The translations under genes were made by a program, and so were the position numbers. Source: an uncultured Thermomonas sp. (GTDB lineage: Bacteria > Pseudomonadota > Gammaproteobacteria > Xanthomonadales > Xanthomonadaceae). From it: a stretch of 5,734 nt of DNA. The notes below the pieces were generated by a model. The model saw only the letters and a list, made by a program, of their open reading frames with translations, ran no database searches and had not been told where the DNA came from. Location: contig CAMLJA010000132.1 in NCBI GenBank assembly GCA_946480065.1, positions 1 to 5,734 on the forward strand, given 5' to 3'. Position 1 is the first letter of the stretch; each line of letters opens with the position of its first letter. This document shows positions 1 to 5,169 of the stretch, piece after piece.

Positions 1-468
1 GTCGGCCTGCCGCGGCCAGTCCGCGCGCACCTGCCGCGCCAGCCAGTCCGGCCAGGCCTGCGCGGGATCGCTGGCTGGCAGGCCCTCGCGCTGGGCGCGG
101 CGCAGCAGCGCGTTGACCATCCCGGCCTGGTGGGCGCGACCGAGGGCGCGCGCGGCATCCACCGTGGCCGCCAGCGCGGCGTGCGCGGGCAGGCCGAGTT
201 CAAGTTGGGCGAAGCCGGCCAGCAGCAGCGCGCGCAGCAGGCCGTCGCGCTGGCCCAGCGGGCGCGGCGTCCAGCCGTCCAGCGCGGCGTTGTAGCGCAC
301 GCGCTGGCGCAGCGCGGCCAGCACCATCGCTTCCACCAGCGCACGGTCGCGCGGGTCGTCGAGGGTGGGGAGGCTGGCGGCCAGCGCGGCCCGGAGCGAG
401 CGGCCGCGGTGCAGCACCTCGTCCAGCGTCCGGGCCGCGGCGACGCGGGCGGCGACGCCGGCGGTCAT
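1..468 (-). CDS. rsmB: 16S rRNA (cytosine-967-C5)-methyltransferase RsmB, N-terminal part (3' end off window)
   Basis: The frame is open from the ATG at 468 to the window edge and gives 156 residues with no stop. They match the N-terminal NusB-like RNA-binding domain of RsmB (Sun/Fmu): an opening helix ([14 protein letters not shown], residues 12-25), then [14 protein letters not shown] (41-54), then the characteristic [20 protein letters not shown] (81-100), which parallels the E. coli segment ending IPPHAALAETV. A NALLRR segment (119-124) follows, then [12 protein letters not shown] (141-152), matching the 'WLLKRLQKAYP' linker. Known role: SAM-dependent m5C methylation of 16S rRNA C967 on the small subunit. 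The Rossmann methyltransferase domain and its catalytic cysteines lie beyond the edge and cannot be checked. The start overlaps the fmt stop as ATGA (465-468), so translation is probably coupled to fmt and transcription comes from the def promoter. Identity is secure from sequence plus the def-fmt-rsmB order known in E. coli. Confidence 0.93.
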   Translation of the reverse strand, partial: MTAGVAARVAAARTLDEVLHRGRSLRAALAASLPTLDDPRDRALVEAMVLAALRQRVRYNAALDGWTPRPLGQRDGLLRALLLAGFAQLELGLPAHAALAATVDAARALGRAHQAGMVNALLRRAQREGLPASDPAQAWPDWLARQVRADWPRQAD

Positions 469-1382
469 GCCGGCAGGTCGCGGCGGGCGTTGAGATAGTC
501 CTGCGCGGACACCAGCCTGCCGCCGTCGCGCTGCAGCGTGCGCAGGCGCAACGCGCCCTCGCCGCAGGCGATGTCGATGCCGTCGCGGCCGGCGCGCAGC
601 ACGGTGCCGGGCGCGGCGGCGTGGGCCTCCTCCAGGGCGACCGCGGCGTGGATGCGCACGCGCTCGCCGGCCAGCTGGGCTTCCGCCACCGGCCACGGGT
701 TGAACGCACGCACCTTGTTGGCGAGCACCATTGCCGGCTGCGCCCAGTCGAGTTTCGCTTCCGCCTTGTCCAGCTTGCGGGCATACGTCACGCCCTCGGC
801 CGGCTGCGGATGCGCCGGCAGCTGGATGGTGGCGCGCAGCAGGCCCAGCGCATCGGACAGCACCTTCGCGCCCAGCTCGGCCAGGCGGTCGTGCAGCTGC
901 CCGCCGGTTTCCGCGGGGCCGATGTCGAGCGCCTGCGCCAGCAGCACCGGGCCGGTGTCCAGCCCCTTTTCCATCCGCATCAGGCAGACGCCGGTGCGGG
1001 TGTCGCCCGCCTCGATCGCACGCTGGATCGGCGCCGCGCCACGCCAGCGCGGCAGCAGCGAGGCGTGCACGTTCCAGCAGCCGTGCTCGGGGATGTCCAG
1101 CACCGATTGCGGCAGGATCAAGCCGTAGGCGACCACGACCATCACGTCGGGCTTGAGCGCGCGCAGCGCGGCCCTGGATTCCGCCGAACGGAAGTGTTCC
1201 GGCTGATGGACGGGAATGCCGCGCTGCACCGCTTCCAGCTTCACCGGCGAAGGCGTCAGCCCGCGGCCGCGGCCGGCAGGCCGGTCCGGCTGGGTGTAGA
1301 CCGCCACCACCTCGCCCCTGGACGCGGCGGCGCGCAGGCAGGGCACGGCGAACTCCGGCGTGCCGGCGAAGACGATGCGCAT
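465..1382 (-). CDS. fmt: Methionyl-tRNA formyltransferase
   Basis: This 305-residue cytosolic protein has the usual family length (E. coli about 315). It transfers a formyl group from 10-formyltetrahydrofolate to Met-tRNAfMet, making the initiator tRNA for bacterial translation. The N-terminal formyltransferase fold starts with [14 protein letters not shown] (1-14). The tRNA-binding loop [16 protein letters not shown] spans 33-48. The catalytic signature [16 protein letters not shown] (104-119) supplies Asn104 and His106, and GLDTGPV (140-146) supplies Asp142; these correspond to the Asn-His-Asp triad of the family. The C-terminal OB-like domain shows [14 protein letters not shown] (200-213) and VRAFNPWP (224-231). 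The gene lies 3 bp after the def stop and its TGA overlaps the rsmB ATG, so it is the middle gene of the operon. I see no strong Shine-Dalgarno at its start, which fits re-initiation after def. Nothing looks damaged. Confidence 0.98.
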   Translation of the reverse strand: MRIVFAGTPEFAVPCLRAAASRGEVVAVYTQPDRPAGRGRGLTPSPVKLEAVQRGIPVHQPEHFRSAESRAALRALKPDVMVVVAYGLILPQSVLDIPEHGCWNVHASLLPRWRGAAPIQRAIEAGDTRTGVCLMRMEKGLDTGPVLLAQALDIGPAETGGQLHDRLAELGAKVLSDALGLLRATIQLPAHPQPAEGVTYARKLDKAEAKLDWAQPAMVLANKVRAFNPWPVAEAQLAGERVRIHAAVALEEAHAAAPGTVLRAGRDGIDIACGEGALRLRTLQRDGGRLVSAQDYLNARRDLPA

Positions 1383-1385
1383 GGC

Positions 1386-1895
1386 TCAGGCGGCCCGCTT
1401 GGCCTTCAGCAGCTTCTTGCGCACCATCTCGCGCTTGAGCGGGGAGAGGTAGTCGACGAACAGCTTGCCCAGCAGGTGGTCCATCTCGTGCTGGATGCAG
1501 ACCGCCAGCAGGCCGTCGGTGGTCAGCTCCTGCGGCTGGCCGTGGCGGTCGAGGTAGCGCACCGTGATGGTGTCGGCACGGGTGACGTCGGCGAAGATGC
1601 CCGGCACCGACAGGCAGCCCTCCTGGTAGACCTGCCCGCCCTCGCTGGCCACGATCTCCGGGTTCACGAACACCAGTGGCCGGCTGCGGTCGTCGGTCAC
1701 GTCGATGACCATGAAGCGCTGGTGCACGTCGACCTGGCTGGCGGCCAGGCCGATGCCGGGGGCCTCGTACATGGTCTCGAACATGTCGTCCAGCAGCGCC
1801 TGGAACGCCGGCGTGGCCAGCGCGGCGGGGTCGACGTCGACCGCCCTGGTGCGCAGGCGCGGATCGGGGAATTCGAGGATCGGGAGCAGGGCCAT
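1386..1895 (-). CDS. def: Peptide deformylase
   Basis: This 169-residue metalloenzyme removes the N-formyl group from nascent polypeptides at the ribosome exit. All three family motifs are present: motif I GIGLAASQ (residues 47-54), motif II EGCLS (92-96) with the metal-ligand Cys94, and motif III HEMDH (136-140) with metal ligands His136 and His140 and catalytic Glu137. The length equals the E. coli enzyme (169), and the basic C-terminus ([16 protein letters not shown]) is also E. coli-like, which makes it a type 1 deformylase. The ATG at 1895 is fixed by the conserved N-terminus ([15 protein letters not shown]). Its ribosome site is weak, a GGA about 8 nt upstream. It is the first gene of the leftward def-fmt-rsmB operon and is divergent from the LysM gene. 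It acts directly on the product of fmt. Confidence 0.98.
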   Translation of the reverse strand: MALLPILEFPDPRLRTRAVDVDPAALATPAFQALLDDMFETMYEAPGIGLAASQVDVHQRFMVIDVTDDRSRPLVFVNPEIVASEGGQVYQEGCLSVPGIFADVTRADTITVRYLDRHGQPQELTTDGLLAVCIQHEMDHLLGKLFVDYLSPLKREMVRKKLLKAKRAA

Positions 1896-1941
1896 GGGGC
1901 AATTCCGGGGACGTGGGACCGCATCCGCGGCGGCAGTGGCG

Positions 1942-1947
1942 ATTGTA
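1942..1947 (-). promoter_or_regulatory. Candidate -10 box for the def-fmt-rsmB operon
   Basis: Read on the minus strand, 1947-1942 is TACAAT, one mismatch from the sigma-70 consensus TATAAT, in an otherwise very GC-rich stretch. It would start transcription near 1935 and give a 5' leader of about 40 nt before the def ATG. I find no good -35 hexamer at 16-18 bp, so the call rests on the -10 box and its position alone. Confidence 0.4.
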
Positions 1948-1949
1948 AC

Positions 1950-1975
1950 GCGGGCAAGCTGGATGCCCGCTTGCC
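1950..1975. repeat. Two interlocked inverted repeats in the divergent control region
   Basis: Two perfect 7-bp inverted repeats share sequence. GCGGGCA (1950-1956) pairs with TGCCCGC (1964-1970), and GGCAAGC (1953-1959) pairs with GCTTGCC (1969-1975). They sit between the two candidate promoters and run into the -35 box proposed for the LysM gene. They could be an operator for a dimeric regulator, alternative RNA structures, or a chance product of GC-rich sequence. I recognise no known operator here. Confidence 0.35.
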
Positions 1976-2001
1976 AGCGGTCCGGTCTTGTGGGCTATAG
2001 T
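1971..2001 (+). promoter_or_regulatory. Candidate sigma-70 promoter of the LysM (tsaP-like) gene
   Basis: TTGCCA (1971-1976, one mismatch from TTGACA) and TATAGT (1996-2001, one mismatch from TATAAT) are separated by 19 bp, slightly longer than the usual 17. Transcription would begin near 2008. That leaves a leader of about 40 nt before the ATG at 2051 and excludes the in-frame TTG at 1988 as the start. It is the best promoter match in the window for this strand. Confidence 0.5.
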
Positions 2002-2035
2002 GGCCCGGCTCCAGGGGGTTTTTGCCAAGGGAAGC

Positions 2036-2041
2036 GGGGAG
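2036..2041 (+). promoter_or_regulatory. Ribosome binding site that favours the ATG at 2051
   Basis: GGGGAG at 2036-2041 contains the GGAG core and lies 9 nt before the ATG at 2051, a workable distance. It abuts the other in-frame ATG at 2042, which is too close for use. A weaker AAGGGA (2027-2032) sits 9 nt before 2042, so that start stays possible; the two proteins differ by only three residues. Confidence 0.5.
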
Positions 2042-2050
2042 ATGGCCGCC

Positions 2051-3226
2051 ATGCTTGAACGCATTTCTGATGTGCTGCGCCCGCGCGGGCTGCGGACCGT
2101 GCTCGCCGCTGCGCTGATCACCATGGCCAGCTACGCGGCCGCGGTGGAGCTGCGCGCCGACCACCCCGAGACCTACGTGGTCAAGCGCGGGGACACCCTG
2201 TGGGACATCGCCGGGCGCTTCCTCAAGCGGCCGTGGCTGTGGCCCGAGATCTGGCAGGCCAACCCGCAGATCAAGAACCCGCACCTGATCTACCCGGGCG
2301 ACGTGATCAGCCTGGCCTACCTGGACCGGGTGGCGGTGCAGCCCGGCCCGCGGACCGGCGCGCCGGTCAACGCGGTGGCGCTGGCCGAGATCGAGCCGTT
2401 CCTGAAGGACCTGCGGATCGTCGACAGCATCGACGACCTGCCCTACGTGGTCGGCCTGGAAGAGGACCGCCTGCGCGCCAGCCGCGGCCAGGTGGCCTAC
2501 GTGCGCGGCCTGGACGGCATCGCCCCGGGCCAGCGCTACCTGGTGGTGCGCGCCGAGAAGCGCTACCGCCACGTCGACCGCGCCGGCCTGTGCTGCGACC
2601 TGTTCCAGACCCAGGACCTGGACTACCGCGGCCGCGCCGAGCGCGACCCCGGCGTGTTCTGGAGCAACGTGGTGTTCCCCGACAAGGGCACCGAGTTCAT
2701 CGGCTACGAGCTGGTCACCCAGTCCACCGGCACCGTGACCCGCGGCGAAGTGGGCGGCATCCAGGCCTCCACCCTGCTACTGGACAGCGAGGGCCGCGAG
2801 GTGCGCGTGGGCGACCGCCTGATCCCGGTCGAGGCCCAACCCTACGACCTGCAGTTCTTCCCGCACGCGCCGCGCCAGCAGCAGGAATACGGCCGCCTGC
2901 AGGTGATGGCGGTGGCCGACATGCTGACCACCGGCGGCCCGCACGACGTCATCGCGATTTCCGGCGGCAGCGAGCAGGGCATCGACAACGGCACCGTGTT
3001 CTCGCTCTGGCGCCGCGGCCAGTCGACCGTGGACCGGGTGCAGACCGGGCCGGACCGCGACGAGGACCTGGTGATGTTCGAGTCCAAGGTGCGCCTGCCG
3101 GACGAGTACGCCGGCCACGCGATGGTGTTCCGCACCTTCGGCAAGGTCAGCTACGCGCTGGTCATGGACAGCGTCAAGCCGACCCGCGTGGGCTATGAAC
3201 TGAAGCATCCCGACGCGCCGTACTGA
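2051..3226 (+). CDS. tsaP: Secreted LysM peptidoglycan-binding protein, TsaP-like (type IV pilus secretin-associated)
   Basis: This 391-residue protein starts with a basic stretch (RPRGLR, 10-15), a hydrophobic core ([16 protein letters not shown], 16-31) and a small-residue region that looks like a Sec signal peptide cleaved near 29-31. A single LysM domain follows at about 41-88: [17 protein letters not shown], then [21 protein letters not shown]. It should bind peptidoglycan in the periplasm. The remaining 300 residues carry no motif I can name with certainty. The segments VRVGDRLIP (251-259) and [20 protein letters not shown] (298-317) resemble the C-terminal region of TsaP. TsaP is known to anchor the type IV pilus secretin PilQ to the wall in Neisseria and Myxococcus, and the Pseudomonas PA0020 homologue lies beside def-fmt. 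The divergent def plus downstream dprA context supports orthology, but the pilus role here is inference. Adjacent cysteines at 181-182 are notable for an exported protein. The LysM assignment is secure; the symbol is moderately so. Alternative starts are the ATG at 2042 and, less likely, the TTG at 1988. Confidence 0.85.
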   Translation: MLERISDVLRPRGLRTVLAAALITMASYAAAVELRADHPETYVVKRGDTLWDIAGRFLKRPWLWPEIWQANPQIKNPHLIYPGDVISLAYLDRVAVQPGPRTGAPVNAVALAEIEPFLKDLRIVDSIDDLPYVVGLEEDRLRASRGQVAYVRGLDGIAPGQRYLVVRAEKRYRHVDRAGLCCDLFQTQDLDYRGRAERDPGVFWSNVVFPDKGTEFIGYELVTQSTGTVTRGEVGGIQASTLLLDSEGREVRVGDRLIPVEAQPYDLQFFPHAPRQQQEYGRLQVMAVADMLTTGGPHDVIAISGGSEQGIDNGTVFSLWRRGQSTVDRVQTGPDRDEDLVMFESKVRLPDEYAGHAMVFRTFGKVSYALVMDSVKPTRVGYELKHPDAPY

Positions 3227-3251
3227 CACGGGGTTTCCCGACCCCTCCACG

Positions 3252-3275
3252 CGACGGCGCCCGAGGGCGCCGTCG
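3252..3275 (+). terminator. Strong GC hairpin after the LysM gene, candidate intrinsic terminator
   Basis: Two arms, 3252-3262 and 3265-3275, are perfect reverse complements (11 bp, core GGCGCC). The formal loop is 2 nt, so in practice it is about a 10-bp stem with a 4-nt CGAG loop. It lies 25 bp after the LysM stop codon. The following bases (TCGTTTCC) are only slightly T-rich, so termination may be partial. It ends 24 bp before the dprA ATG, so it could also affect dprA expression. Confidence 0.5.
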
Positions 3276-3299
3276 TCGTTTCCGGCCCACGCTGGCGGC

Positions 3300-4439
3300 A
3301 TGCCAGCCACTCCCGAACACCTCGCCCTGCTGCGCCTGCTCGCCTCCGGCGCCCCCGCCGCGGCGCTGCGGCGCCTGCAGGACAGCCACGGCGGCGCGGA
3401 ACCGGCGCTCGCCGCCGGCCGGCGCGACTGGGCCAGCCACGGCCTGGATGCCGCCGCCTGCGCCGCCCTGCGCCAGCCGCCCGCGGCCGTGGCCGGCTGG
3501 GCGCGCTGGCTGGACGGCCCCGACCGCCACCTGCTGGGCTGGCGCGACCCGGGGTATCCGCCGCTGCTACGCAGGATCGCCAGCCCGCCGCCGATGCTGT
3601 TCGTGGCCGGCGACCCCGGCCTGCTCTGGCGCCCCGCGGTGGCGGTGGTGGGCAGCCGCGCGGCCACCGCCGGGGGGCGCGCCAACGCCGCCGCCTTCGC
3701 GCGGGCGCTGGCCGCGGCCGGCCTGTGCGTGGCCAGCGGGCTGGCCGCCGGGATCGACGCGGCGGCCCACGCGGCGGCGCTCGAGGTCGGCGGTGCCACG
3801 GTCGCGGTGCTCGGCACCGGCCCGGACGTCCCCTACCCGCCGCGCCACCGCCCGCTGCTGGACCGGGTGGCCGCGCACGGCGCCGTGGTCAGCGAGCATC
3901 CGCCCGGGACCGGGCCGTTGCGCCAGCATTTCCCCAGCCGCAACCGCATCCTCGCCGGGCTGAGCCTGGGCGTGCTGGTGGTGGAGGCGGCCGAGCGCTC
4001 CGGCGCCCTGATCACCGCCCGCCTGGCCGGCGACGCCGGGCGCGAAGTGTTCGCCCTGCCCGGCTCGATCCACAACCCGATGGCCCGCGGCTGCCACCGC
4101 CTGCTGCGCGAGGGCGCCGCGCTGGTGGAGGGGCCGGCCGAGGTGCTGGAGGCCCTGGCCCCGCTGGCGGTGGACCTGGCGCGCGCCCTACGCGGGGAGC
4201 TGGAGGCCACCACGACGGTGCCGGCCGCGCCCGCGCCCGCCCTGGACCGGGACGATCCGGACTACAACCGGTTGTGGCAGGCGCTGGGCCACGACCCCAC
4301 CGGTATGGATGAACTGGTGGAGCGGACCGGATTGACGGCCGCCGACCTGTCGGCCATGCTGCTGGCGCTGGAGCTGGAAGGGCGGGTTGCGGCGGAACAC
4401 GGCCGCTACGCGCGGATCACGGCCCGGGACCAGCGATGA
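3300..4439 (+). CDS. dprA: DNA processing protein DprA (RecA loader in natural transformation)
   Basis: This 379-residue cytosolic protein belongs to the DprA/Smf family, which binds incoming single-stranded DNA and loads RecA during natural transformation. The N-terminal 100 residues are the variable helical part, with the typical WRDPGYPPLLRRI (81-93). The Rossmann-like core follows: VAVVGSR (114-120), SGLAAGID (146-153) with His157, VLGTGPDVPYP (170-180), FPSRNRILAGLS (211-222), VVEAAERSGALITA (227-240) and REVFALPG (248-255). A Pro/Ala-rich linker (about 303-315) leads to a C-terminal winged-helix domain (about 325-373, LWQALGHDPTGMDELVERTG onward), usual in proteobacterial DprA. The length is normal for the family and no motif is missing. 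The ATG at 3300 is the only plausible start, although its ribosome site is poor (GGCGG almost touching the ATG). It may be transcribed from read-through past the 3252-3275 hairpin or from an unseen promoter inside the upstream gene. Confidence 0.97.
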   Translation: MPATPEHLALLRLLASGAPAAALRRLQDSHGGAEPALAAGRRDWASHGLDAAACAALRQPPAAVAGWARWLDGPDRHLLGWRDPGYPPLLRRIASPPPMLFVAGDPGLLWRPAVAVVGSRAATAGGRANAAAFARALAAAGLCVASGLAAGIDAAAHAAALEVGGATVAVLGTGPDVPYPPRHRPLLDRVAAHGAVVSEHPPGTGPLRQHFPSRNRILAGLSLGVLVVEAAERSGALITARLAGDAGREVFALPGSIHNPMARGCHRLLREGAALVEGPAEVLEALAPLAVDLARALRGELEATTTVPAAPAPALDRDDPDYNRLWQALGHDPTGMDELVERTGLTAADLSAMLLALELEGRVAAEHGRYARITARDQR

Positions 4440-4468
4440 ACGTGCACGGCGCCGCGAAGGCGCAGGCC

Positions 4469-4473
4469 GGAGG
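4469..4473 (+). promoter_or_regulatory. Ribosome binding site of smg, unusually close to the start
   Basis: GGAGG at 4469-4473 is a perfect anti-Shine-Dalgarno match but leaves only 2 nt before the ATG at 4476, where 5-9 is usual. No other ATG, GTG or TTG occurs in this frame between the dprA stop and 4476, and the conserved Smg N-terminus begins at once, so the start is still the best choice. Initiation may be inefficient or coupled to dprA. Confidence 0.55.
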
Positions 4474-4475
4474 AC

Positions 4476-4967
4476 ATGAAAGAAAGCATCCTGGACGTCC
4501 TGCTGTACCTGTTCGAGCACTACTTCACCAACGAGGCCCTGGCCGTGCCGGGCGACGACTTCACCGCGCAGGACGGCCCGCTGGTCGGCGAACTGACCGA
4601 GGCCGGCTTCTCCGCGCCCGAAATCCGCAAGGCGTTCGACTGGCTGGACGCGCTGGCGCGCCAGCGCCCGGCCCCGGGCCAGGCCCGCGCCGGCGGCCCC
4701 ACCCGGGTCTTCCACGAGGCCGAACTGGCCAAGCTGGACCGCGAGGCGCGGGGGTTCCTGCTGTTCCTGGAGCAGCACGGGATCCTCGGCGCGGAGCAGC
4801 GCGAGCTGGTGCTGGACCGGGCCATGGCCCTGGACCAGGACGAGCTGGACCTGGACGACCTGAAATGGGTGGTGCTGATGGTCCTGTTCAACCAGCCGGG
4901 CAGCGAGGCGGCCTATGCCTGGATGGAAACCCAGATGTTCCTGGACGAGCCGGAACCGGTGCACTGA
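4476..4967 (+). CDS. smg: Smg family protein (DUF494), function unknown
   Basis: This 163-residue protein closely follows E. coli Smg (157 residues). Shared segments are [11 protein letters not shown] at the N-terminus (7-17), a middle [11 protein letters not shown] part (78-87), [13 protein letters not shown] (92-104), a repeated acidic stretch [20 protein letters not shown] (120-139) and [11 protein letters not shown] (141-151). No signal peptide is seen, and the hydrophobic stretch at 131-138 is too short for a membrane span, so it should be a soluble, acidic, mostly helical protein. The family has no established biochemical role. It sits beside dprA/smf and often near topA across gamma- and betaproteobacteria, which suggests but does not show a DNA-related job. 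It begins 36 bp after the dprA stop, in the same reading frame, and is probably co-transcribed with dprA. The E. coli protein starts a few residues further in, consistent with this start. Confidence 0.95.
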   Translation: MKESILDVLLYLFEHYFTNEALAVPGDDFTAQDGPLVGELTEAGFSAPEIRKAFDWLDALARQRPAPGQARAGGPTRVFHEAELAKLDREARGFLLFLEQHGILGAEQRELVLDRAMALDQDELDLDDLKWVVLMVLFNQPGSEAAYAWMETQMFLDEPEPVH

Positions 4968-4974
4968 GGCCCCC

Positions 4975-5019
4975 GCGCGGGCGCCCGGGGAGCCCGGGAA
5001 CCGGCCTTCCCGCCCGCGC
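4975..5019 (+). other. GC-rich inverted repeats just after smg
   Basis: GCGCGGGCG (4975-4983) is the reverse complement of CGCCCGCGC (5011-5019). Nested inside is CCCGGG-GAG-CCCGGG (4984-4998). The region begins 7 bp after the smg stop and could fold in RNA, but there is no T tract after it, so I do not call it an intrinsic terminator. Chance pairing in such GC-rich sequence is possible. Confidence 0.3.
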
Positions 5020-5036
5020 CCCGCCGCCCCCGGCGC

Positions 5037-5042
5037 TTGACA
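5037..5042 (+). promoter_or_regulatory. Perfect TTGACA -35 box upstream of topA
   Basis: TTGACA at 5037-5042 matches the sigma-70 -35 consensus exactly in a GC-rich gap. No convincing -10 box follows: hexamers at 16-18 bp spacing are ATTCCA, TTCCAC and TCCACT. If it is used, transcription would start near 5072 and give topA a leader of roughly 100 nt holding the hairpin at 5083-5111. Confidence 0.4.
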
Positions 5043-5082
5043 GCCGGGCCCGGCGCCGATTCCACTGTGGCGCAACACGCCG

Positions 5083-5111
5083 AACGCCCGGGGCCCGCCG
5101 CCCCGGGCGTT
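5083..5111 (+). other. Perfect 12-bp hairpin in the smg-topA gap
   Basis: The arm 5083-5094 (AACGCCCGGGGC) is the exact reverse complement of 5100-5111, with a 5-nt loop CCGCC. It is the most stable-looking hairpin in the window, and it lies about 58 bp before the topA ATG and downstream of the TTGACA box. The bases after it (TGGCTTCTGC) are only mildly T-rich. It may be a terminator for smg, a leader structure affecting topA, or a protein-binding palindrome; sequence alone does not decide. Confidence 0.5.
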
Positions 5112-5169
5112 GGCTTCTGCGGCTCCCCCTCCACGCCGCCTTACCTCGCGCCACCGGAAGCTGTGCCCC

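Noticed and set aside
621..2000. Plus-strand open frame (459 codons) antisense to fmt and def
   Set aside because: It is a shadow: Gln/His/Arg/Ala-rich with no domain, while the other strand holds fmt and def with complete catalytic motifs.
1697..2572. Minus-strand open frame (291 codons) through the divergent promoter region
   Set aside because: It overlaps def in another frame and is antisense to the LysM gene, with shadow-like composition.
2777..3817. Long minus-strand open frame (346 codons) across the end of the LysM gene and the start of dprA
   Set aside because: It is low-complexity Ala/Arg/Pro/Ser-rich, has no recognisable domain, and lies antisense to two genes with clear motifs. 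Long antisense frames are expected at this GC content.
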